Assembly (NCBI GenBank): GCA_026874595.1
Contig: CM049306.1
Coordinates: forward strand, 25,163,519-25,227,518
DNA from: Sipunculus nudus
Taxonomy: Eukaryota > Annelida > Sipuncula > Golfingiida > Sipunculidae
Direction of reading: 5' to 3'
DNA length: 64,000 nucleotides
The translations under genes were made by a program, and so were the position numbers. The notes under the pieces were generated by a model that was given only the letters and a program-made list of their open reading frames with translations, had not been told where the DNA came from and ran no database searches. Below are positions 24,101 through 30,359 of the stretch, in pieces (within the stretch, counting starts at the first letter, position 1; every line of letters starts with the position of its first letter).

Positions 24101-27100
24101 CCGAGAATATTTGCCTAAGAGATTATTATAATTGCAGATATGGGTCTTTAAGAATATAATTACCCTTATGTATAGAATCATACAAATTTAGGTCTTCTGT
24201 GTGTGTGTAGTACTACAAGTATAACCTTGGAACTGAAGGCTGACAAAGGACCCTAGTACTTGATAGGCAGTGTGTAACATTTAAAGGTGCATTGTTATTG
24301 ACCTTATTTCAGATATAAAGATGGTATAAAGCATTATGTATAAAGAGCCATAGTCATAGGTCGTACTTATTGACCAGGAAAAAGTGAAAATAGCGTTTTC
24401 TGGTCTTTTTTTAAACTAAATATTCCTGGAGCTGTAAAATCACAGATCTTTGGCTGCATCAGTGGTTATTTTGTTAGGCTGTCTCACTAGGAATTTGAAT
24501 TTATTACCTGATCCAAAAACAATGTGTTTAGTTATTAAACTGTAAGTAACAGGGAAAAAACATGTAAAATAGGGGAACTATTGACAATACAAGATCAAAA
24601 CTATGCAGTGATTAGCCATTTCATAACAACTGAAATATTTATATGAATGTATGTATGAAAATGTGAATCCTGTGTAACGGGGATGTATTTAAAACTGGAT
24701 TTTGCTTTATGAATGATAGTGTTATCTGCTGAGAAATGTATCAAACATAATTGGTTCAGTGTAATGAAATTATTTTTAGCGAACCTGTGAGCTTATGCGA
24801 TGGTGCAGCGTCGTCCGTCCGTCGTCAGCCGTCCGCCGTCCAGGGCTGGCTTTCCGCCGTCCATGGCTGTAAGTCAGAAACTGTCGGAGCTAGCAGCTCC
24901 AAATTACATGTAAGAATTCGTCACATGTGAAACTTGGTGCCCTGGAGCTTATTATTGGGTATCTGCATTAATTTAGATTTTATAGAGAAAAAGCTTAAAA
25001 ACCTTTAAAAATCTTCTTCTCTGAAACTGTCCAGCCAAATTGTCCAATATTTCACAGAAATGATCCCTGGAACGATCTCTCTCAAGTTTGTTCGAATGGT
25101 TCCAGTTCGGAGATTTTTGGACGAGTTACAGGAGGTTGACCTTAGTCATCTGTCCAAAAAAGCACACTAAAATTAAAATCTCAGAAGCGGTTAGAGCTAT
25201 AATGACCAAATTTTATGCCAATGTTTGTCACATACGTCATATCTGATTTTGAGGTATTGGTGGCGCCACCTACATTGATGTGTTTTTTACAAGCAAAAAT
25301 GTAATTTTAAACTCTTCTAGCTTATACACTGATTTATGATGAAACTGTTCAGCTGATTGGTTTAAACTGTACAAGAATTATTCTATGGTAGGGTTCTGCC
25401 AGTTTATAAGAATAGATTGACTAAATACAGTTTTAAAAAAGCATTGTAGCCAATTGAAAAAGGCTTTCTGTATTTGAAAACAGATTTGACTTCATGCAGC
25501 CAAGTCAAAGAGGTCACTCAGTACAAACAGGTGGGGTCCAGACATCACCATGGGAACTGACCTGGCTCGGGGGGAGGGGGGGGGTGTCTAGACACAGCGT
25601 CTAGACGTCTGTACACAATGTTTAGATGCAGAATTCCCAGATTATTGGAACTATATCTTTCAGCTGTTTGATAAACAAGGTTTGCATTTTAAGCGAATCT
25701 GGTTTATCATCAGGTCACATGTGAACTGCTGCGCCTTGATTTTTGGTTGACCTCTGACCTTTCCTTGCTGCCCAGTGTCCATTTGTGCGTCCGATTCCAC
25801 ACATAAACCCACATATCTCGGGAACCGTTTGACCGATCAGGCTAAAAATTTTGCACAAATGTAGCCCTTTGATAGCTTTATAACATACACTAAAAATGGT
25901 GGTGCCACCTGCAACCATTTTTGCACAGCGTCCATCTGTTCATCTGCCTTGGGATAATATTACTCATATCTCAGCAGTGGTTTGACTTATCCACCTGAAA
26001 TTTTGCAGGTTTATACATCCTGGACAGCTTTCTCGATTTTATGACAGGTGGCGCCACCTACATTCACATTTACTCTGTAGACATCCAAGCTCATATCTTG
26101 GGAACCGTTTGACCGATTGGGCCAAAATTTTGCATGTGTATAGATCTCACTTAGCTCTTCATAATAGGCAAAACTGGTGGTGCCACCTGCAACCATTTAT
26201 GCACAGCGTCCATCTGTTCATCTGCCTTAGGTTAAAATCACTCATATCTCAGCAGTGGTTTGACTTTTCCACTTGAAATTTTGCAGGTATTTTACATTCT
26301 TGACAGCTTTCTAGATTTTATGACAGCTGGCACCACCTACATTCACATTTATTCTGCAGACATCCAAGCTCATATCTTGGGAACTGTTTGACCAATTGAG
26401 CCAAAATTTTGCTTGTGTATAGAACTCACATAGCTCTTCATCATAGACAAACCTGGTGGCGCCACCTGCAACCAAATAGTGGCTTGTCGACTACCCATAT
26501 TCTGGTTTTAAAATGTCCTAGTCCAAAACTTGCAGGTCAGAAACGTCCATTTTGCTGAAATCATAATGACTAAGGTAGATATGTAGGACTTAGGAGGATC
26601 AATATTAAATTTAAAAAATAAACCTCCATTCATACTCCAAAACTTTGCACAGGTTCGCATTAGGCCTGTAGGCCTTGTTAATTATCAAGTCTTAGTAGTG
26701 GTTGTTTTTTGTTGCAGGTCGTAGTCATGGAGGAACCAAACAAAATAGTTATAAAGGTAAGGATTCCACACTAAGCACCACACTGTGTAACAATAATGCA
26801 ATCTCAACATATAATATATGTGATATTAGTAACAATCTATTTCTAAAAGTGGCCTAATTGTTAAATCATTAAGTCATTTTACTTTCAAGTTGAGGGTCTT
26901 TAATACCATACATGCCAGCACCTTAAAAAACCACATGTGAAATTTTGTTGGAAACTCTGGTGCTCACGCTAAATTTTATGACTTCAGGAGGCTTAGAATT
27001 CTTATGGTGCAGTTGCCCTCAAAATCAGTAGAAAAACATGCCACCAAGTAGCTAAGGACCTATATTTTTTAAAAATTATGCTTAGGGATTCAGTTTTCAG

Positions 27101-28724
27101 TTTACTGCATAATTTTACTTCATAATTATGCATTGGTCAAATTATATGTGTTACATGTGGTTATTTATCCATGGACATAGTTAATACTGTATTGCAGTTC
27201 AGTCATGTCAAAGTGTGTTCCTTGAACAAGTTTTATGATTACCTTGCTTGCTTTTCAGTTAATTAAAGTAAAAAGAATAATATTTCAGACAGTCATTGAA
27301 ATGGTGGAATATACTGAAATTTTGGTCCAGATTGTTTAAGCCTCCCCCATAGGGGGGTATTTCTGTGTTGATATTTTTGGTCCAGATTTTTATTGGGGTG
27401 CACTCTAATGGATGGGTATGGGAAAAATCATGCTGGATACATCCCTGACATTATTCTTGTTATGACTGCAAAAAAATATAATTCTGTCAAAGAGGCAAAA
27501 GATGCCATACCAACAAGCCAACTTAAGGCCTCCCTCTAAAAGATAAATCAGGAATCTGTCATAGCAAACTGGCCCGTCACCTGGATTTTACCACCCTGCC
27601 TGTTTTCACTAGAAATTAAAGAAAGCCAGTCATAATTTGGAACCATAACACTGCAATTACAAGACAAACATGTCAGCTGGGAAGATAAATGGACAAGCAT
27701 CCTCCCCACGCCCCCACAAAGGCTGCAGGGACCCTGACAGGGGTCATATGTTTGGTGTATTGTACATTCAGCCATGCATAATATGCATTGCCACTATCTT
27801 AAGGCAGTAGGGTGTGCTGACTTCAAAGGGCTGCTATTAATAGATAAAAGTAACTTTCACAACTAATCCTAGTGAGTGAGTGATGAGGTTTATGCTGGCT
27901 GTGGCTGTAAGTCCACTGAGTTCCAGTGATGACCCAACGTATGTCATTCCTCAGCTGTCCCCCTTTTCCCATCTTTTAGATACACATTAGATACACATTA
28001 GGGTACTACCGGGGTTATGGTTTTCATATTTGACGTACTTTTAGATATGAACAAGTTCTCCTAACAAACCTCAACTAGGCCACTGTGTGTAAAGAAATCA
28101 ATCAGATATGAGTATTTTACTTTGGAAACCTGTTGTAACTCCTCAACTGTGGGTTTGAGCATAACAACTTGGGCTCTCTTCATAACTTGATTCATATATT
28201 CTTCAGTGTATTTTCTTTATCCATGCTGGTAATTGGGTCAGTATTGAGTACTTTCCCTTGTTTAACATGAAAACATTTACTCTGATGTTGTAGGTCACAA
28301 CCATGGCCAAGGTAAACATAGCTCCAAGTCATCCTCACAGTCCAGTCAGAGGATTCTAACTCACCCGCTTAATCAGGTACAGGGCCAGCAGGTGGCAGCA
28401 GCCATCAGTCTGACGATGACACAAGGTGGTCGGTTTGTGCCCACCACCAATAACCTCCAGCAGATGTACACAAGTCTAGGTAATTTGGGAGCCACAGCCT
28501 TCAGTCACATACAGATTCAACCAAAACAGGTCACGGGTTCCAGCGGAAAATCGGGGGAATTCAACACTCAGATGCCTGTACAGCCTATCTCACTAACAAT
28601 ACCTATTGTGGCCTCCACTACGCTTGAAGGTGTCACAGCACCTGATGCACAGTCACAGACAGTTTTCCTCCAGGGCACAGAACAGCAACAAGTAGCCAAC
28701 TCACCCTCTAATGTCCTGTCATAG
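8..28724 (+). CDS. ATXN7: Ataxin-7 family protein (SAGA DUB-module subunit), 5'-partial, 9 exons
   Basis: Gene-level entry. Joining 8-126, 11331-11413, 18450-18793, 19922-20066, 21260-21381, 22379-23255, 23860-24073, 26718-26756 and 28294-28724 gives one open frame of about 790 residues ending in TAG; every junction is AG/GT and phases match throughout. The SCA7 domain spans exons 1-3: KILPCKDREFDPNKHCGVW, then C-X10-C-X5-C-X2-H, then a basic SRRRAVPGRKKPFDELLKEH block. Known for the family: ataxin-7/Sgf73 anchors the Ubp8/USP22 deubiquitinase module to SAGA in the nucleus, and its SCA7 domain contacts nucleosomes. The upstream exons (N-terminal zinc finger and any polyQ) are outside the window. 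Vertebrates have ATXN7, ATXN7L1 and ATXN7L2; which one this invertebrate gene corresponds to cannot be settled here, so the symbol marks the family. The low-complexity tail resembles the family only in composition. Confidence 0.93.
1449..1488. repeat. inverted repeat with two GGGAATTCCC palindromes
   Basis: GGGAATTCCC occurs at 1452-1461 and 1476-1485. With flanking bases, GGTGGGAATTCCC and GGGAATTCCCACC form a 13-bp stem around a short loop. Diverged relatives of the surrounding 'gttgtctaagaatt' block occur near 5820-5870 and 6030-6100, so it looks like a dispersed repeat. Confidence 0.6.
1585..1740 (+). mobile_element. tRNA-derived SINE remnant
   Basis: Bases 1585-1655 resemble a tRNA gene: an A-box-like TGATGTAATGG (1592-1602) and a B-box-like GGTTTGTGTCC (1635-1645), spaced as in a pol III promoter and separated by an anticodon-arm-like inverted segment. 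The B box departs from GGTTCGANTCC at two or three positions, so transcription is doubtful. The segment runs on into unrelated A-rich sequence rather than ending as a tRNA, which is the structure of a tRNA-derived SINE. The 3' border is a guess. Confidence 0.55.
2206..4330 (+). mobile_element. F3 Helentron/HINE-like element, interrupted by F1
   Basis: It begins after a T run with a diverged AGCTC..GAAAGTCATCTGAGCT hairpin and the 'atagcgatcactctttgtcc' leader. It ends with GGGTCATGACCCctgagtcaCTTG followed by TT. Internal 330-bp F3 units (ggtctctgttaccca, gaaaatttgatacaaaagct) occur on both sides of the F1 insertion at 2759-3930, showing that F1 landed in an existing F3. This copy is older and more diverged than those at 37-47 kb. 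No coding capacity is visible. Confidence 0.72.
2759..3930 (+). mobile_element. F1 Helentron/HINE-like element, nested in F3
   Basis: The 5' end GTATCCGCCAAAACaaaGTTTTGTGGATAC folds on itself. The same motif returns inverted near the 3' end (TTTTGGCGGATAC), followed by the hairpin TAGTCGcttgtTGACTA, CCCGTATT and terminal CTAG|TT. The interior has about four related blocks of 140-290 bp, each with a 'caggtggcaccacct' palindrome variant and 'gcacagtgtccatctgtt'. No target duplication is visible. It is non-autonomous, with no open reading frame of note. Confidence 0.75.
6459..10212 (+). mobile_element. F2 Helentron/HINE-like element with large minisatellite
   Basis: It starts T|GTATCCCCAGACaaaGTCcGGGGATAC (5' hairpin). 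Near the end TGTCTGGGGATAC repeats the terminus inverted, followed by the hairpin TGGCACCtgcGGTGCCA, AGAAATGT and CTAG|TTT. This is the same design as F1 with different sequence. Most of the 3.75 kb is a tandem array (about 7100-10070). Flanks 'aattagtt' and 'ttatatatt' show T|T insertion without a target duplication. The short proteins encoded across the array repeat with the unit and are not genes. Confidence 0.78.
7100..10070 (+). repeat. higher-order minisatellite, ~143-bp half units, ~287-bp dimers, 860-bp trimers
   Basis: The phrase AGGTCAAAGGTcAAGG recurs 21 times at spacings near 143 bp (about 7118, 7262, 7407, 7550, and on to 9998). Alternate half units differ ('ggtcatgagg...ggacacatc' versus 'ggtcacaagg...ggagctatc'), giving a dimer of about 287 bp. 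Blocks at 8052-8560 and 8912-9420 are nearly identical and offset by 860 bp, so three dimers were amplified together. The array lies inside F2. Confidence 0.88.
11331..11413 (+). CDS. ATXN7: ataxin-7 exon 2 (core of SCA7 zinc-binding domain)
   Basis: TTCTTGCAG precedes the exon and GTAAGT follows it. With the carried-over G it reads DREFDPNKHCGVW, then ITELSRQCTRSLTCK: 28 codons ending in phase 0. These are the most conserved residues of the family and hold the three cysteines of the C-X10-C-X5-C-X2-H site; the histidine comes from exon 3. This exon fixes the identity of the gene. Confidence 0.96.
11910..13045 (+). repeat. minisatellite, ~58-60-bp unit, ~19 copies
   Basis: Tandem units of the form 'ctgacaatcatccatagttcagccaggtggtgacagatggcctcactgtctat' with substitutions and small indels. 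A longer block including a 'catatagacagtcatccatgg' variant recurs at 12121 and 12477, so several units were duplicated together (about 356 bp). A 100-codon open frame across it (12360-12662) follows the repeat and is not a gene. Confidence 0.88.
13045..13598 (+). mobile_element. decayed F4/F1-type element fragment with F4 3' terminus
   Basis: About three diverged units of 120-125 bp ('cagcctgaaat', 'gcacagtgt', 'caagactggtggtgccacct') resemble the interior of F1/F4. The stretch ends CACAGGTTatATTAGGCCTGTAGGCCTTG|TT, matching the 3' end of the F4 copy at 26677. No F4 5' end is recognisable, so this is 5'-truncated or was invaded by the neighbouring minisatellite. Confidence 0.55.
13920..16140 (+). 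repeat. dispersed repeat family copy, split by a TIR transposon
   Basis: 13920-14039 and 15800-16140 align, in order and orientation, with the two halves of one continuous stretch at 29868-30330. Shared phrases are 'tttatgtgatttctggct', 'aaaagttct', 'ggatgtatga', 'catgtaac', 'ggttgcatat' and 'tttctggcctaattttataaaag'. The family carries a C run and has no visible coding frame. Its nature (MITE, SINE or other) is not clear. Confidence 0.65.
14040..15799. mobile_element. non-autonomous TIR DNA transposon (1.76 kb)
   Basis: The ends are CAGAGTATGCGAAA and TTTTCGCAAACTCTG, inverted repeats of about 14 bp with one mismatch, with weaker inverted similarity further in (GTCGGTCCTG and CAGGACCGGC). 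The flanks are AGGATG at 14034-14039 and at 15800-15805, a 6-bp match that may be part of an 8-bp duplication. The related repeat at 29868-30330 has no insertion here ('gagggatgtatgag') and acts as an empty site. The CAG-type ends suggest the hAT superfamily. No transposase frame is visible; the longest ORFs are under 80 codons. Confidence 0.72.
17060..18237 (+). mobile_element. F1 Helentron/HINE-like element, full length
   Basis: T|GTATCCGCCAAAAC at the start with the inner inverted arm GTTTCGCGGATAC; TTTTGGCGGATAC, hairpin TAGTCGcttgtCGACTA and ATTCAAG|TTT at the end. Length 1178 bp, close to the 1172-bp copy at 2759. The terminal CTAG is altered to CAAG here. Internal units carry 'ggtggctccacct' and one exact GGTGGCGCCACC. 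It ends about 120 bp before the duplicated exon 3 splice acceptor. Confidence 0.75.
18354..18449 (+). promoter_or_regulatory. tandem 48-bp duplication with alternative exon 3 acceptors
   Basis: Two adjacent 48-bp units (about 18354-18401 and 18402-18449) each end in a pyrimidine stretch plus TTTTGCAG. Splicing to the upstream acceptor (AG at 18400-18401) would add 48 nt without a stop: 16 residues beginning THASVYY and ending SVLQ, just before the normal THALSRRR. Because the duplicated unit also begins with TH, the zinc-binding histidine of the SCA7 C-X2-H is present in both forms. The downstream site is chosen as default because it gives the family's normal spacing. Confidence 0.75.
18450..18793 (+). 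CDS. ATXN7: ataxin-7 exon 3 (SCA7 basic region and low-complexity linker)
   Basis: Reads THALSRRRAVPGRKKPFDELL, then EHRAAKEALVKAKQEA, then an Ala/Ser/Thr/Pro-rich segment ending SSSHMP plus two bases (phase 2) before GTAAGT. The TH supplies the last zinc ligand and the SRRRAVPGRKKPFDELL block is the conserved C-terminal part of the SCA7 domain; ..QRRAVxGRxKxFDxLLxEH is the family pattern. The alanine-rich helix after it is probably coiled-coil or helical; the rest looks disordered. Confidence 0.95.
19206..19921 (+). repeat. tandem copies of the exon 4 splice-acceptor region (~88 bp)
   Basis: Units start at about 19206 (interrupted by a MITE), 19655, 19746 and 19834, each 88-91 bp, and lead into the true exon at 19922. 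Each unit has a TTTGTAG acceptor followed by a copy of the first 25 or so exon bases, then diverges into 'cctgagatcagtg..gtgatcattgg'. From the two proximal copies the frame reads RISTVELPEIS and then stops exactly at the TAG of the next acceptor. A more decayed copy may precede 19206. Confidence 0.85.
19252..19616. mobile_element. hAT-like MITE inside the acceptor array
   Basis: The ends TAGGGCTGAAA and TTTCAGCCCTA are perfect 11-bp inverted repeats, extending to about 17 bp with two mismatches. Flanks CTAATAGG (19244-19251) and CAAGTAGG (19617-19624) are an 8-bp duplication with two changes, the hAT target-site length. The interior is full of 'gagtacttgag' and 'actcgagt' inverted motifs. 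Length 365 bp, no coding frame. It split one 88-bp unit, so it is younger than that tandem duplication. Confidence 0.75.
19922..20066 (+). CDS. ATXN7: ataxin-7 exon 4 (acidic linker)
   Basis: With AG carried from exon 3 it reads RRISTVELPLAPLLLEEPPG, then SSEEEDEDE and a His/Gln stretch ending HHPRPAM before GTGAGT (phase 0). The acidic Glu/Asp run lies between the two conserved blocks. The start at 19922 is chosen over the three upstream acceptor copies because those lead to a stop and only this one continues into the acidic and downstream coding sequence. Confidence 0.9.
20067..21259 (+). other. intron 4 (1.2 kb)
   Basis: GTGAGT to TGTGCAG. AT-rich; I see no mobile element, repeat or conserved RNA in it. 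Confidence 0.85.
21260..21381 (+). CDS. ATXN7: ataxin-7 exon 5 (second conserved block)
   Basis: Reads VNTFGARLHGGGCYVFNRKS, then DLLRAAFRATVDRHLHPPPH, ending in two bases (phase 2) before GTAAGT. A 'TFGSR..GGGCYVF..' sequence followed by a helix with LRxA..xxVExHL is the second region conserved among ataxin-7 family proteins after the SCA7 domain. Its structural role is not established from this sequence. Confidence 0.93.
21382..22378 (+). other. intron 5 (1.0 kb)
   Basis: GTAAGT to TTGTTGCAG. AT-rich; no recognisable element. A 104-codon frame at 22115-22429 overlaps the next exon in another frame and has no support. Confidence 0.85.
22379..23255 (+). CDS. ATXN7: ataxin-7 exon 6 (long Ser/Lys-rich region)
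   Basis: 877 nt. After the split codon it reads KLCLESKLPLSAHMATDSKD, then DPYEFNFVD, a Ser/Lys-rich region, the basic SSKRKRSGSS (a plausible nuclear localisation signal at about 22640-22670), then long Ser/Asn/Leu/Thr stretches, ending SSAPSPLRS in phase 0 before GTAAGT. The open frame continues past the donor to about 23406, but that part lacks the exon's composition, and the donor joins in frame to exon 7. Homology beyond the first 30 or so residues is not recognisable by eye. Confidence 0.88.
23256..23859 (+). other. intron 6 (0.6 kb)
   Basis: GTAAGT to CATCTTCAG. No recognisable element. Retention would extend the frame to a stop near 23408. Confidence 0.85.
23860..24073 (+). CDS. ATXN7: ataxin-7 exon 7 (Ser/Pro-rich)
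   Basis: Reads DSSSPQLPSTEATTVQNGFV, then FPTSAMKGFTVGLNHAPNS and a Ser/Ala/Pro run, ending NPPSKSGS plus A (phase 1) before GTAAGT. Composition and codon use match exons 6 and 9. Predicted disordered; no named domain. Confidence 0.87.
24778..26677 (+). mobile_element. F4 Helentron/HINE-like element with nested F1 fragment
   Basis: It starts TTTTT|AGCGAACCTGTGAGC. The 3' end has the inverted terminus CACAGGTTCGC, then the palindromic hairpin AGGCCTgtAGGCCT, TTG and TT. The leader contains 'gtcgtccgtccgtcgtc', as in other families of this type. The interior has GGTGGCGCCACC at about 25259. The F1-derived segment at about 25708-26505 lies within it. Insertion is T|T with no target duplication. 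Confidence 0.7.
25708..26505 (+). mobile_element. F1 element fragment, 5'-truncated, inside F4
   Basis: From 'caggtcacatgtgaactg' onward this matches F1 internal units ('gcacagcgtccatctgttc', 'gacaggtggcgccacctacattcaca'). It ends in the F1 3' hairpin TAGTggCTTGTCGACTA, then CCCATATTCTGG|TTT. The first 200 bp or so of F1, including GTATCCGCC, are missing, and one internal deletion joins a unit directly to the 3' hairpin. Confidence 0.7.
26718..26756 (+). CDS. ATXN7: ataxin-7 exon 8 (39-nt small exon)
   Basis: Between TTGCAG and GTAAGG. With the carried A it reads SRSHGGTKQNSYK plus G (phase 1). Length 39 is divisible by three and both borders are phase 1, so skipping keeps the frame (exon 7 to exon 9 directly). 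This makes it a likely alternative cassette of 13 residues. Confidence 0.78.
26757..28293 (+). other. intron 8 (1.5 kb)
   Basis: GTAAGG to GTTGTAG. No mobile element recognised. A 75-codon minus-strand frame with several cysteines (27548-27775) has no supporting features. Confidence 0.82.
28294..28724 (+). CDS. ATXN7: ataxin-7 exon 9 (terminal coding exon, Gln/Ser/Thr-rich)
   Basis: Starts after TTGTAG. Reads GHNHGQGKHSSKSSSQSSQR, then ILTHPLNQVQGQQVAAAISL and a Gln/Thr-rich tail ending QQQVANSPSNVLS and TAG (28722-28724). The joined phase is correct, and the coding composition stops abruptly at the stop codon. A GTAAAC at 28310 could act as a weak donor but nothing supports its use. Confidence 0.88.
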
Positions 28725-29271
28725 TGAATGCACCAACCGTGAAACTCGTCAGAAAATGTGCCTTTAATTTAGGGTGCATTTAACCACCAGGGGCCAGTTG
28801 CAATACCAGTGCCTGATAGAAAGGTCTCCCTGATTGTGATGGTTGTAGTTGACAAGCGAACAATAATGAAATCCGTGTGGGTCGTCCTGGAGTTTAGGAA
28901 GTGTGTATTCCAGTTTTGCCTTTTTTCAGTGTGCTTGGGAGATCTGTGTTTTCAGTGTGAGCCCTGCTCACTAGTTGTCATGCATAATCATAGGCCTTTA
29001 TTATATAATAATTATTACAATTATCATAATGCCTTTACCTGTTGGGATCACTTCATTCTCATATATCAACATGTATAAATTACATACATTACAAGTATTT
29101 ATCAGAATCTTCTCATGTTTGTGGGTTTAACTGTATGTGTTGTATGAGGCTCTCTCTCTACTAAGTTTGGTTTTCTACCATAGATATCCTGTATAAACAT
29201 TTCTGTTACCTCCAAGTGTATTAATTGAAACAGTTTGTATTATTCTTCCATTCACAAACAGAATTAACTGC

Positions 29272-29311
29272 AATAAACATTTGCTTATACAAAATGAAGA
29301 ATAATAATAAA
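29272..29311 (+). terminator. candidate poly(A) signals of the ataxin-7 gene
   Basis: Two AATAAA hexamers (29272-29277 and 29306-29311) are the first in the region after the stop codon that I noted, about 550-590 nt downstream. The cleavage site is not visible. Confidence 0.45.
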
Positions 29312-29867
29312 CACAATATTGATAAATGAAATACAAAAAAAATTTGAAAAATACCTATAGAACACAGCTAAGGTTTTTTAAAACCTCTGTACCATATGAT
29401 TTGTATGAAATTAACAGTACTGTATTTTATTGTGAAATTTACTGTGAATGAAATCTTTATCAGAATTATATTTCTTTATATCATTAAATCATGTTAATTA
29501 TGATTTATGACAAAAAAAAAACATGTTTCTGTGTGTTCTTCCATGAAGAAGGCAAGTAGGTTAAAATTACCTGGTAGTCATGCTTTTCTATTCACCTTCC
29601 TTGACAATCAACAGAAATTAGATTTTTTTTCAACAAGAGTTAGATGATATGTCTCATATATTTATATATATATATATATTGTGGTTGGCTTCATATTTGC
29701 AAAGGTTTCAAATTTGTGATATTCATGAAAGAAATGTAATTGTGCATAACATCAGCTCATCAGCTCAGGTCAGTACTCATTTATACAATGACAGCACTCT
29801 GTTTGGCATTATAACTGGCAAAGGAAAGCACATATTAAGTTTTGTTTTAAGATGATTTAAAGCCAGC

Positions 29868-30330
29868 TACTCACCTATTTTTTCTGCAGACTTTATGTGA
29901 TTTCTGGCTGACTCTGTGTACATGTTAATGGAATCTGGGTAATTCCTAATGAGAAAAGTTCTCATAACACCTCTGTGAGGGATGTATGAGCTAATTGAGC
30001 TTGTTTATATACAAGCTGTCAGTAAACACAGCAGAGCTATGTTGATGATCTGAAAAACCATGTAACTTTAGGTTGTTGGTTGCATATGAATGGAAATTTA
30101 TGGCCCACTAGTTGCAAACACCCATTGCAAAACTCTGGTTCATCTGACTTGCCACTAGATGACCTTGTTGAATGAGTTTTATTTTGGGAGGCCCCCCCCC
30201 CCCCCACATGTTATGTACTCATACAAACAACCTGTGTGCAGTGGGATCAGCATTTTCTGGCCTATTTTATAAAAGGTTTAACTGGTTGTCTTTAATTAAT
30301 AGACGTCAAATAATGGAATATGCCCCTGTA
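29868..30330 (+). repeat. dispersed repeat, uninterrupted copy of the 13920-16140 family
   Basis: Colinear with both halves of the split copy in intron 2, without the 1.76-kb insertion. Includes a C run at about 30190. A run of 23 G follows at 30337-30359, just past the recognisable similarity. Confidence 0.65.
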
Positions 30331-30336
30331 TTAGTT

Positions 30337-30359
30337 GGGGGGGGGGGGGGGGGGGGGGG
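30337..30359 (+). repeat. poly-G tract (23 G)
   Basis: Uninterrupted G run, able to form a G-quadruplex and prone to sequencing length error. Confidence 0.9.

Larger units (their letters stand above)
24074..26717 (+). other. intron 7 (2.6 kb), mostly an F4 element
   Basis: GTAAGT to GTTGCAG. About 700 bp of unique sequence, then F4 (24778-26677) with a nested F1 fragment. F4 ends 40 bp before exon 8, so its 3' end lies next to, or within, the branch-point and polypyrimidine region. Confidence 0.85.
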
